Below the pieces are notes generated by a model, which saw only the letters and a program-made list of their open reading frames with translations, searched no databases and was not told where the DNA came from. From DAISJM01 sp036821485 (GTDB lineage: Bacteria; Verrucomicrobiota; Kiritimatiellia; CAIQIC01; JAGNIJ01): a DNA stretch of 5,661 nt. The position numbers were made by a program, and so were the translations under genes. Shown piece after piece: positions 1 to 5,158 of this stretch (its first letter is position 1; the number at the start of each line of letters is the position of its first letter). The stretch is from contig DAISJM010000102.1 in assembly GCA_036821485.1 (NCBI GenBank), positions 1 to 5,661 of the forward strand, written 5' to 3'.

Positions 1-574
1 CCGAGCGGGCGAAGAGGCCGTCGGCGACCAAGGCGTGGAGGTGGGGATGGAAGTCCAGGTACTCGCCGAAGGTGTGGATCGCCATGACGATGCCGGGCAG
101 CCCCTCGGGCAGGTCGAGGGTGGCGCGCAGGTATTCGAGCAGGCACTCGTGCGCCAGGCGGCACAGGTCCTTGAGCAGGTCGCGGTCGAAGCGGAAGTAC
201 GGGCGCAGCATCTTGGGGATTCCGAAGGTGAAATGCCGGTGCGGGACCGGGAACAGGATCGTCTCGGACAGCAGCGCGCCGAAAAGTTGGACTTTCTTCT
301 GGTGGCATGACGGGCAGAACCAGCGCCCCTTGCAGGAGAACGCCAGTAGGTACTCGTGCTTGCAGTCGTCGCATCGGACACGGGCGAACCCGCGTTCCAG
401 GTCGCCGCAGTCGAGGAACTTATTCACCACCTCCGGGATGATGGGGCGCAGGAAGCCGAACCGCGATTGGTACCGCTCCTCGTAGGCGTCCAGAAACCGG
501 TCAAAATTCTCCTGGAGGCATTGCCACAGGGGCGATGCCTTGGGTCGGCGCGGACGATAGACTTGATCCACCAT
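1..574 (-). CDS. IS91-family transposase, N-terminal part (3' end beyond window)
   Basis: The minus strand reads open from an ATG at 574 to the window edge, giving 191 codons of a Y2/HUH transposase of the IS91 type. These enzymes move DNA by rolling-circle transposition. An N-terminal zinc-binding region is visible: C68-x2-C71, then C81, then C87-x2-C90 in the context WFCPSCHQKK. It is followed by the family-typical PHRHFTFGIPK block (residues 111-121). The HUH metal-binding motif FHPHLHALVADG lies at about 175-186, with H178 and H180. The catalytic tyrosines and C-terminal part are outside the window, so whether the gene is intact is unknown. No clear Shine-Dalgarno precedes the ATG. An in-frame TGA at 604-602 limits any upstream extension. 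Codon use is GC-rich like the divergent WYL gene. No IS end could be identified in the short gap to that gene. Confidence 0.9.
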   Translation of the reverse strand, partial: MVDQVYRPRRPKASPLWQCLQENFDRFLDAYEERYQSRFGFLRPIIPEVVNKFLDCGDLERGFARVRCDDCKHEYLLAFSCKGRWFCPSCHQKKVQLFGALLSETILFPVPHRHFTFGIPKMLRPYFRFDRDLLKDLCRLAHECLLEYLRATLDLPEGLPGIVMAIHTFGEYLDFHPHLHALVADGLFARS

Positions 575-591
575 GCCGACCAGTGTATAAA
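563..591 (+). promoter_or_regulatory. Candidate sigma70-type promoter for the WYL regulator
   Basis: TTGATC (563-568) and TATAAA (586-591) are separated by 17 bases, a good match to -35/-10 spacing. They would give a leader of roughly 40 bases before the ATG at 640. The -35 hexamer lies inside the first codons of the divergent transposase, so the two genes share a very compact intergenic region. No experimental support; the call rests on match and position. Confidence 0.45.
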
Positions 592-639
592 AGAGGGTGT
601 GTCATCTAACGGCATACCCCTGAAGAAAGATTGAGAAAA

Positions 640-1623
640 ATGAAAACGGGTTTCAGACCGCAGTACTATCGCATCCGGCGCATGGTCCAGATGGTGCACG
701 AGGGCGCCGATTCCGGCTCTCTGCCCAACAGCACGGACTTCATGAACGAGTTCGAGATCTCGCGCCGCACGGTGGCGCGGGACCTGGACTTCCTGCGAGA
801 TGAGGAACGCGCCCCGCTGGCCTACGACGACGCCCGGCACGGGTTCCGGCTGACCGACGAGACCTACACGCTGCCGCCGGTGAGAATCAGCCGCAAGGAG
901 GCCTTCAGCTTCGGTCTCGCCCGCAAGCTGCTGGCCCACTACGAGGGCACGCCCCTGCACCTGGACATGCGCTCGGTATTGGATAAGATCGCCGAGTCGC
1001 TGGAGGGCGATGTCACCATCGAGCCGGACTGGCTCAGCGAGCATGTCGGCGTCCTGCCGGAGGACCGGGTACGCATCGACCCGGAGGTGTGGGCGCAACT
1101 GGCGGGCTTCGTCGAGCGGCGCGAGGCGATCCGGGCGACGTACCAGACCTTCGACGGGCGGGTATCCGAGTACGAACTGCACCCGTACCACCTCATCGCC
1201 TACCACGGGAACTGGTATCTGATGGCTTGGAACGTGGAGAAGAAGCGTGTGGCGACCTTCGCCCTGTCGCGCTTCAGGCGAATCGAGGCGATGGGGCAAA
1301 CCTTCACGCGGCTTGCCGGGTTCAGTCCCGAGACGTACGCCCGGCAGGCTTTCGGCATCGTCGGCGGCGAGAAGCCCATCAGGGTCCGGCTGCTATTCGA
1401 TCCGAAACTGGCCGTCTACATCACCGAGCGGCAGTGGCACCCATCGCAGGAGTTCCTGGCGCGCGCGGACGGCTGCGTCGAGATGCGGATGGAGACGACG
1501 GGACGCAAGGAACTGGTACGCTGGGTCCTGTCCTGGATGCCGGACGTGAAGGTGCTCGCCCCGAAGAGCCTACGGGATCGGATTGCGGAGAAACTGCGGG
1601 ATGGACTCCGTGCACAGCAATAA
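640..1623 (+). CDS. WYL-domain transcriptional regulator
   Basis: A 327-residue cytoplasmic regulator with the usual three-part layout. An N-terminal winged helix-turn-helix covers about residues 10-71; its recognition region FEISRRTVARDLDFLRD lies near 38-54. A WYL domain follows, with GNWYLMAW at 190-197 and the typical following block RVATFALSRFRRIE at 203-216. A C-terminal WCX-like region (about 250-320) includes PIRVRLLFDP and KELVRWVLSWMPDVKVL. In this family the WYL domain senses a ligand, often proposed to be a nucleic acid or nucleotide, and many members control defence or DNA-damage genes. I chose the ATG at 640; an in-frame TTG at 631 is the alternative, and neither has a strong ribosome site. 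It is divergent from the IS91 transposase, and attC1 starts 9 bases after its stop, so it may be a cassette gene. Its target cannot be told from sequence. Confidence 0.92.
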   Translation: MKTGFRPQYYRIRRMVQMVHEGADSGSLPNSTDFMNEFEISRRTVARDLDFLRDEERAPLAYDDARHGFRLTDETYTLPPVRISRKEAFSFGLARKLLAHYEGTPLHLDMRSVLDKIAESLEGDVTIEPDWLSEHVGVLPEDRVRIDPEVWAQLAGFVERREAIRATYQTFDGRVSEYELHPYHLIAYHGNWYLMAWNVEKKRVATFALSRFRRIEAMGQTFTRLAGFSPETYARQAFGIVGGEKPIRVRLLFDPKLAVYITERQWHPSQEFLARADGCVEMRMETTGRKELVRWVLSWMPDVKVLAPKSLRDRIAEKLRDGLRAQQ

Positions 1624-1632
1624 GATAGGATA

Positions 1633-1704
1633 GCCCAACAACACGCTGCTCACCTACACCTTGCCCGCGGACGGTCAAGGTGAGGGAGAGCGTGGGCGTT
1701 CGGC
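1633..1704 (+). other. attC: attC recombination site 1 (cassette boundary)
   Basis: R'' is GCCCAAC (1633-1639, matching RYYYAAC) and R' is GTTCGGC (1698-1704). Between them L'' CACGCT-g-CTC (1642-1651) pairs with L' GAGAGCGTG (1686-1694), leaving a single unpaired G at 1648, the classic extrahelical base. Spacers are 2 bases (R''-L'') and 3 bases (L'-R'). The central part folds again: CACCTTG (1657-1663) with CAAGGTG (1676-1682). Total 72 bases. Recombination is expected between G1698 and T1699. It starts 9 bases after the WYL stop, the usual position for an attC behind its cassette gene. Confidence 0.85.
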
Positions 1705-1707
1705 AAA

Positions 1708-2103
1708 ATGAAGATGAGAAGATATTTCATAGTCGTGGTTCTGCTACTTGCAGGTTGCGCGCGCTATCCGAGCAAGGATCTGCTACAGAGCATCATGCAA
1801 CAGCATGATCCCTTATCGTTGACTCTAGAGCCTGGCTACAACGACTACGTTCGTCTTGCCATTCTGAAAGATGGAACAGAAGTGGGAATCATTCAGTTGC
1901 AGGACGGGGCCACCGCGAAGTATTGGTTCCGATCCCACCATCTAGTTGACGATATGGGCGGAACATGGTTCCAGATGAGTGACGGCACGACAACATACAT
2001 GGCAGGATGGTTCTGTTGCGAAGTCCAACTCCCGGAAGCACAGTTTATATCATTGGATGATCTGAAAGCTTTCATCCGTAAGCACCACGGCACCAGTCCA
2101 TGA
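1708..2103 (+). CDS. Small predicted lipoprotein, function unknown
   Basis: Encodes 131 residues. The N-terminus has positive residues (K2, R4, R5), a hydrophobic run (about 6-14) and a lipobox LLAGC ending at C17. It should therefore be exported, lipidated on C17 and cut there by signal peptidase II. The residue after C17 is Ala rather than Asp, which in enterobacteria favours the outer membrane. The mature part (about 115 residues) has no motif I recognise; it is rich in W/Y/F and has an adjacent Cys pair in GWFCCEV. The ATG at 1708 lies only 3 bases after the R' core of attC1 and lacks a good Shine-Dalgarno. A second ATG at 1714 is possible. Base composition is clearly lower in GC than the WYL gene just upstream, which fits a different origin. 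It could be read with hicAB, or come from a separate older cassette. Confidence 0.8.
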   Translation: MKMRRYFIVVVLLLAGCARYPSKDLLQSIMQQHDPLSLTLEPGYNDYVRLAILKDGTEVGIIQLQDGATAKYWFRSHHLVDDMGGTWFQMSDGTTTYMAGWFCCEVQLPEAQFISLDDLKAFIRKHHGTSP

Positions 2104-2125
2104 TGCTACAGACCAACGGCTTGAC

Positions 2126-2155
2126 TTGAGAAACGCCCCGTGTTGATGGTATAGT
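2126..2155 (+). promoter_or_regulatory. Promoter of hicAB (sigma70 type)
   Basis: TTGAGA (2126-2131) and TATAGT (2150-2155) each match consensus at five of six positions and are 18 bases apart. Transcription would start near 2162, giving a leader of only about 12 bases that still holds the GGAGGT ribosome site (2165-2170). A TTGACT at 2121-2126 is another -35-like hexamer but is 23 bases from the -10, too far. Toxin-antitoxin cassettes usually carry their own promoter, so the position makes sense. Confidence 0.6.
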
Positions 2156-2173
2156 CTTGGCGTTGGAGGTGCT

Positions 2174-2428
2174 ATGGGCAAATACGCAAAGGTATACGAA
2201 CACATCATGACGCGGCGTTCGGACTCGAATGTGCCGTTCGATGATTTGTGTTCGTTGCTGAACCGTTTGGGGTTTGAACGCCGGGTGCGTGGCGACCACC
2301 ATATCTTCACGATGGAGGGAGTCGAAGAAATTATTAACCTTCAACCCCAAAAAGGGATGGGCAAAGCCTATCAGGTTAAGCAGGTTCGCGATTTGCTACT
2401 GAAGTACAAGCTACGGATGGAGGACTGA
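2174..2428 (+). CDS. hicA: HicA-family mRNA interferase toxin
   Basis: Encodes 84 residues of the HicA fold, a small double-stranded-RNA-binding-like RNase that cleaves mRNA when not held by HicB. Seen here: the helix FDDLCSLLNRLGFERR (22-37), the catalytic block GDHHIFTMEG (40-49) with H43 as the expected catalytic histidine, then EIINLQPQKGMGKAYQVKQVRDLLLKY (in two parts, 52-65 and 66-78), typical of the longer HicA subgroup. The start is set by GGAGGT at 2165-2170, close to the ATG. hicB follows after 3 bases, so the two are co-transcribed and probably translationally coupled. Nothing suggests inactivation. In an integron array such a pair favours retention of the array. Confidence 0.9.
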   Translation: MGKYAKVYEHIMTRRSDSNVPFDDLCSLLNRLGFERRVRGDHHIFTMEGVEEIINLQPQKGMGKAYQVKQVRDLLLKYKLRMED

Positions 2429-2431
2429 AAC

Positions 2432-2644
2432 ATGGATCACAAATACGAAATCATCATCTTCTGGAGCGAGGAGGACGGTTCCTACGTGGCAGAGGTCCCC
2501 GAACTTCCCGGTTGCATGGCGGACGGCCCGACCTATCAGGACGCACTCTCAAACGCTGAGCAAATCATCCGCGAGTGGATTGAAACCGCGTCCGAGATTG
2601 GAAGGGCCATCCCCAAGCCCCGCGGGCGCCTTGCCTATGCGTAG
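2432..2644 (+). CDS. hicB: HicB-family antitoxin (short form)
   Basis: Encodes 70 residues matching the N-terminal HicB domain: YEIIIFWSEEDGSYVAEVPE, then LPGCMADGPTYQDALSNAEQ, then IREWIETASEIGRAIPKPRG. This domain has a partial RNase H-like fold and blocks HicA by direct binding. The usual C-terminal helix-turn-helix or ribbon-helix-helix segment is absent, as in other short HicBs. Self-repression through HicB DNA binding is therefore not expected from this chain alone. Its ribosome site (GATGGAGG, about 2416-2423) lies inside the end of hicA, and the gap between the genes is 3 bases. The stop is 5 bases before attC2, so hicB is the last gene of its cassette. Confidence 0.9.
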   Translation: MDHKYEIIIFWSEEDGSYVAEVPELPGCMADGPTYQDALSNAEQIIREWIETASEIGRAIPKPRGRLAYA

Positions 2645-2649
2645 ATCAT

Positions 2650-2705
2650 GCCGAACAACGCGGTGGAGGCGACGGGATACCGCCGCCTCACCGCTGACGT
2701 TCGGT
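2650..2705 (+). other. attC: attC recombination site 2 (cassette boundary)
   Basis: R'' is GCCGAAC (2650-2656) and R' is GTTCGGT (2699-2705), pairing over CCGAAC/GTTCGG. L'' GCGGTG-g-AGGCG (2660-2671) pairs perfectly with L' CGCCTCACCGC (2684-2694) once the unpaired G2666 is left out. The loop between is 12 bases, so this is a compact 56-base site. It is the cleanest of the four. Predicted recombination lies between G2699 and T2700. The cores depart slightly from RYYYAAC/GTTRRRY (G and C at the fourth positions), which does not disturb the pairing. Confidence 0.92.
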
Positions 2706-2711
2706 GAGGAG
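2706..2711 (+). promoter_or_regulatory. Ribosome binding site abutting attC2
   Basis: GAGGAG lies directly after the R' core of attC2 and 6 bases before the ATG at 2718. It fixes that start over upstream in-frame codons, which would read through attC2 and into hicB. The site travels with cassette C, because the cut point is at 2699/2700. Confidence 0.75.
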
Positions 2712-2717
2712 ATAGAG

Positions 2718-3431
2718 ATGAAGAAGACATTTCTGGTGCTTGCTAACTCGATTCGCCGTGGCTGCCACTGTATCGCTGGCAGAGAGATGTTTCAGAGGGA
2801 TGGCAAGTGGTTCTATGGCCCATGGGTTCGCCCTGTCTCTCAAACAGGTGAGGGTGAAGTTCGGACGAGTGAATGCTTGTGCGAAAACGGAAGTCAACCG
2901 GCTATTTTGGATGTAGTCGAGGCAACGCTAACGGGGAAGCAGGACTGTGCGCACCAACCAGAGAACTACATGATCGACTCATCCGTACGGTGGCACAAGA
3001 TCGGCACAATACCAGGAAACAGTCTCGGCGTAATCGAGGAAACACCCGCTCACTTGTGGCTTCACCCCGGTACGCGAACTGACAGAATACACTCTGGCGT
3101 CGCCGTAACGTCGCTGGCTCCGTTTCAGTCTCTGTACCTGATCCGACCTGCGACACTTCACTTTCGCATATGGGAAGCCGATGATGAATTCCGCGGTGGC
3201 CCACACAAGAATCGCCGCGCGATCTTCATGTACGGCGGAACAGAATACAATTTGCCGATCACCGATCCCACAATGGATGCACGATATTTCCGACCATTTC
3301 CAGCGCTGAATCAACCGCCCAAAGAGATCGCGCCAACGAACCCCGCCAACTGTTTTCTTGTCGTGAGCCTTGCAGCCCCATTCAAAGACGGCTACCATTA
3401 CAAGGTTGTGGCAACTGTTTTGGAGTACTGA
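2718..3431 (+). CDS. Dual-OB-domain-like protein, function unknown
   Basis: Encodes 237 residues with no signal peptide or membrane segment, so probably cytoplasmic. The N-terminus, FLVLANSIRRGCHCIAGRE (5-23) followed by WVRPVS (36-41), then LDVVEATL and HQPENYMID, resembles proteins annotated as 'dual OB domain-containing'. These often begin with a LANS...CxAG...W(I/V)RPVS pattern. I recognise this from memory of the family pattern, not from a search. OB folds generally bind nucleic acids, but the role of this family is not established to my knowledge. The start is set by GAGGAG at 2706-2711. The stop is 3 bases before the first DUF488 gene, and a GGAG for that gene lies inside this one, so the two are likely coupled. 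It is the first gene of cassette C. Confidence 0.75.
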   Translation: MKKTFLVLANSIRRGCHCIAGREMFQRDGKWFYGPWVRPVSQTGEGEVRTSECLCENGSQPAILDVVEATLTGKQDCAHQPENYMIDSSVRWHKIGTIPGNSLGVIEETPAHLWLHPGTRTDRIHSGVAVTSLAPFQSLYLIRPATLHFRIWEADDEFRGGPHKNRRAIFMYGGTEYNLPITDPTMDARYFRPFPALNQPPKEIAPTNPANCFLVVSLAAPFKDGYHYKVVATVLEY

Positions 3432-3434
3432 GCA

Positions 3435-4049
3435 ATGACTACGTTCTACACAGTCGGGCACTCGAACCACACGCCGGACACGTTCGTCGGCTTGTTGCGA
3501 TTGCACCACATCACGGCCGTCGCGGACGTTCGCTCCGCGCCATACAGCCGCTTTGCTCCTCAATTCAACAAGGATGCTCTCGGGCCATTGTTGGGCAAAC
3601 AAGGCGTTGCCTATGTCTTTATGGGCAACTACCTTGGCGCACGGCCAAACGATCCCATGTGCTACCGCAACGGGGCCATTGACTTCGCCCGGCTTTGTCA
3701 GACGGATTACTTTCAGGAAGGACTTGACCGGGTGCGGAAGGGTGCAGGTCGGTTCAATCTTGCGCTTATGTGCACTGAGAAAGACCCCATACAGTGCCAC
3801 AGGATGATACTCGTCTGCCGCCACCTTCGAGCCACGACGACCGTAATCAAACACATTCTTGAGGATGGAGAACTAGAGGACAATCGCGATTCGGAGCGGC
3901 GGCTTATGGACGCCCTCCGTATTGCAACTACGGATTTCTTCAAGACTACAGAAGATCTTGTTGAAGAAGCCTACGATAGGCAGGGCGAGCGCATCGCGTA
4001 TCATGAGGATGAAGAAGCCCGACCGGCACGCGAGTTCGCACACGCATAA
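3435..4049 (+). CDS. DUF488 family protein, first copy
   Basis: Encodes 204 residues. DUF488 hallmarks are clear: TVGHSNHTPDTFVGLL (6-21), ADVRSAPYSRFAPQFN (30-45), and the Cys-rich motif LMCTEKDPIQCHR with C113, C121, H122 and R123. DUF488 has no settled biochemical function to my knowledge; the conserved DxRS/Cys...CHR residues suggest an active or metal site. Residues after about 150 form a charged, acidic tail (ERRLMDALRIATTDFFKTTE and on to the end), longer than the core domain. The ribosome site GGAG (3422-3425) is in the end of the upstream gene. It shares the C-x7-CHR pattern with the next gene but differs elsewhere, so the pair are diverged paralogues or subfamilies, not a recent duplication. 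Confidence 0.9.
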   Translation: MTTFYTVGHSNHTPDTFVGLLRLHHITAVADVRSAPYSRFAPQFNKDALGPLLGKQGVAYVFMGNYLGARPNDPMCYRNGAIDFARLCQTDYFQEGLDRVRKGAGRFNLALMCTEKDPIQCHRMILVCRHLRATTTVIKHILEDGELEDNRDSERRLMDALRIATTDFFKTTEDLVEEAYDRQGERIAYHEDEEARPAREFAHA

Positions 4050-4057
4050 GGAGAGAC

Positions 4058-4498
4058 ATGGCGATTCAACTGTTTACGATCGGTTTCACGAAGAAGAATG
4101 CAGAGATGTTCTTCACGACGTTGCAAAACGCCAAGATTCGGCGAGTCCTCGACATTCGCTTGAACAACGTCTCGCAGCTCGCTGGTTTCACGAAACGGGA
4201 TGACCTGCGGTTCTTTTTGCGGGAGATTTGCGGAGCAGACTACCACCATCTTCCGCAATGTGCGCCGTCGGAAGACATTCTCGATGCATACAAAAAGAAC
4301 GGCGGCTCATGGGACACGTACGTCCAGCAGTTTTTGCCCCTGCTTCGGTCTCGCCACATCGAAACGATTCTGACACCAGAACTACTGGACTTCGGTTGCC
4401 TCTTGTGTAGCGAACCGACACCGGAGAAGTGTCACCGTCGATTGGTGGCCGAGTATCTGAAGGAGCGCACGCCCGGACTATTTGTCACACATCTGTAA
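4058..4498 (+). CDS. DUF488 family protein, second copy (short form)
   Basis: Encodes 146 residues, about the size of a bare DUF488 domain. Motifs: LFTIGFTKKNAEMFF (5-19), VLDIRLNNVSQLAGFTKR (30-47), a YHHLPQCAPS block (62-71), and LLCSEPTPEKCHRRLVAEYL (115-134) with C117, C125, H126 and R127. The Cys-to-CHR spacing is the same as in the preceding gene. The N-terminal motif is GFT rather than GHS, and DIRLNN rather than DVRSAP, marking a distinct DUF488 subgroup. The gene starts 8 bases after the first copy with AAGGAG (4048-4053) overlapping the earlier stop, so co-translation is likely. Function is unknown; two subgroup members side by side hint at a hetero-oligomer or two related steps. 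Confidence 0.92.
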   Translation: MAIQLFTIGFTKKNAEMFFTTLQNAKIRRVLDIRLNNVSQLAGFTKRDDLRFFLREICGADYHHLPQCAPSEDILDAYKKNGGSWDTYVQQFLPLLRSRHIETILTPELLDFGCLLCSEPTPEKCHRRLVAEYLKERTPGLFVTHL

Positions 4499-4521
4499 TC
4501 AATCCGCGGAGGATCACGCAT

Positions 4522-4716
4522 ATGAGCGAACGAGACACATACAAGTACGTATTCAAGGTCGGAAACAAGATCGTGCATGGTGGGATCACAGAAGACCTTG
4601 AGCGGCGCGAACAAGAGCACCAGCAGAAGTGGCGCAAGGGCCATATCGTTCAGGTTGGGCGAAGGACCACAGAGGAGGCGGCGCGAGCATGGGAGCAAAA
4701 GAAGGGTTTCGCGTAG
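4522..4716 (+). CDS. Tiny GIY-YIG-like protein
   Basis: Encodes 64 residues. The order YKYVFKVGNKIVHGGITEDL followed by ERREQEHQQKW resembles the core of GIY-YIG nuclease domains: a first strand with aromatic residues, about ten residues, a second strand ending in GG-I-T, then a helix with the conserved Arg of the ...LERR.xEH segment. Here the GIY signature is KYV-F and the YIG signature is HGG, and no obvious catalytic Glu follows at the normal distance. It may therefore be a degenerate, non-cleaving binding module. The ATG at 4522 has GGAGG at 4508-4512, 9 bases upstream. It lies 23 bases after the second DUF488 gene and is last before attC3, so it belongs to the same operon. GIY-YIG assignment is by eye; a structure prediction would be decisive. 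Confidence 0.75.
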   Translation: MSERDTYKYVFKVGNKIVHGGITEDLERREQEHQQKWRKGHIVQVGRRTTEEAARAWEQKKGFA

Positions 4717-4734
4717 AAGACGAGAATCCAGACC

Positions 4735-4807
4735 ACCGAACCAACGCCTGGAACACTACGCCGGTTCCGCTTCGCTCCACCGGCGAGGTTCAGGCGTGAC
4801 GTTCGCT
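4735..4807 (+). other. attC: attC recombination site 3 (cassette boundary)
   Basis: R'' is ACCGAAC (4735-4741) and R' is GTTCGCT (4801-4807). L'' ACGCCTG-g-AAC (4744-4754) pairs completely with L' GTTCAGGCGT (4788-4797), with G4751 unpaired. A second perfect stem lies inside: CGCCGGT (4759-4765) with ACCGGCG (4779-4785), forming a structured terminal hairpin. Spacers are 2 and 3 bases, as in site 1. Total 73 bases, starting 18 bases after the stop of the last gene of cassette C. Predicted recombination is between G4801 and T4802. Confidence 0.92.
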
Positions 4808-4834
4808 GCGTGACGATGAACTGGAGACTACGTG

Positions 4835-5158
4835 ATGAATGACCGCTTGTTCCCAAAGCCAGAGATACCGTGTGAATGCGGCCATGTCGCTACGCTCTGC
4901 GTTGTTCGCGGCGGGTGTTACTATCTGGCCTATGTGTGTGACAAATGCGGACGTGGGGGGAACTCTGCACGCCAGAGTTCCGGGTTTCCTTCACTTGACA
5001 CCGTGCGTCAAGCACTCGATGGACCTGACTTCGATCAATTCATCAAGTACGACAAAGTGAGTGAGCCTGCTTTCCGGACGTCCTGGGAAGAGATCAAGCA
5101 GAGGATAGACAGGAACCAGCCGTGGAAATGTCTTCCGTCAATTGGTGACTTTGTCTGA
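4835..5158 (+). CDS. Small zinc-ribbon-like protein, function unknown
   Basis: Encodes 107 residues. The N-terminal third has a possible zinc site: C13-x-C15-x-H17 in PCECGH, and C35-x2-C38 in YVCDKCGRGG, with further Cys at 22 and 28. The spacing fits a rubredoxin- or ribbon-type knuckle pair, though CxC is less usual than CxxC. The C-terminal part is plain helical sequence without a motif I know. The ATG at 4835 follows GGAG (4823-4826) by 8 bases; a GTG one codon earlier is less likely. The next gene starts at the base after its stop, so the two are probably translated together. Function cannot be assigned. Confidence 0.75.
   Translation: MNDRLFPKPEIPCECGHVATLCVVRGGCYYLAYVCDKCGRGGNSARQSSGFPSLDTVRQALDGPDFDQFIKYDKVSEPAFRTSWEEIKQRIDRNQPWKCLPSIGDFV

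Larger units (their letters stand above)
1699..2699 (+). mobile_element. Integron cassette B: lipoprotein + hicAB
   Basis: Bounded by the predicted cut points in the R' cores of attC1 (G1698/T1699) and attC2 (G2699/T2700), about 1.0 kb. It carries the lipoprotein gene and then hicA-hicB with an internal promoter. All genes run toward the attC. It may be a fusion of two older cassettes, because a weak attC-like relic sits at 2111-2168. Confidence 0.7.
2700..4801 (+). mobile_element. Integron cassette C: four-gene DUF488 operon
   Basis: Lies between the cut points of attC2 and attC3, about 2.1 kb, with no attC-like site inside. Four genes in one direction are separated by 3, 8 and 23 bases, each with a recognisable ribosome site. 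This is large and gene-rich for a cassette, where one gene is usual. No convincing promoter precedes the first gene, so expression may depend on read-through from hicAB or from the array promoter. Confidence 0.8.

Noticed and set aside
604..610. ATCTAAC, a perfect RYYYAAC core, as another attC end upstream of the WYL gene
   Set aside because: No GTT partner or L''/L' stem at attC distance on either strand; the region downstream is WYL coding sequence.
424..1299. Long antisense open frame opposite the WYL gene and the transposase start
   Set aside because: It is a by-product of GC-rich third positions in the real genes, shows no recognisable domain, and overlaps two well-supported proteins.
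1089..1628. 179-codon plus-strand open frame within the WYL gene
   Set aside because: Wrong frame of a clear WYL protein; low-complexity Arg/Gly-rich translation without motifs.
1642..1694. Hairpin behind the WYL gene as a rho-independent terminator
   Set aside because: No T tract follows, and the pairing, the unpaired base and the flanking R''/R' cores fit an attC site much better.
2979..3854. 291-codon antisense open frame opposite the dual-OB-like and DUF488 genes
   Set aside because: Both sense-strand genes have ribosome sites and family motifs; the antisense translation shows none.
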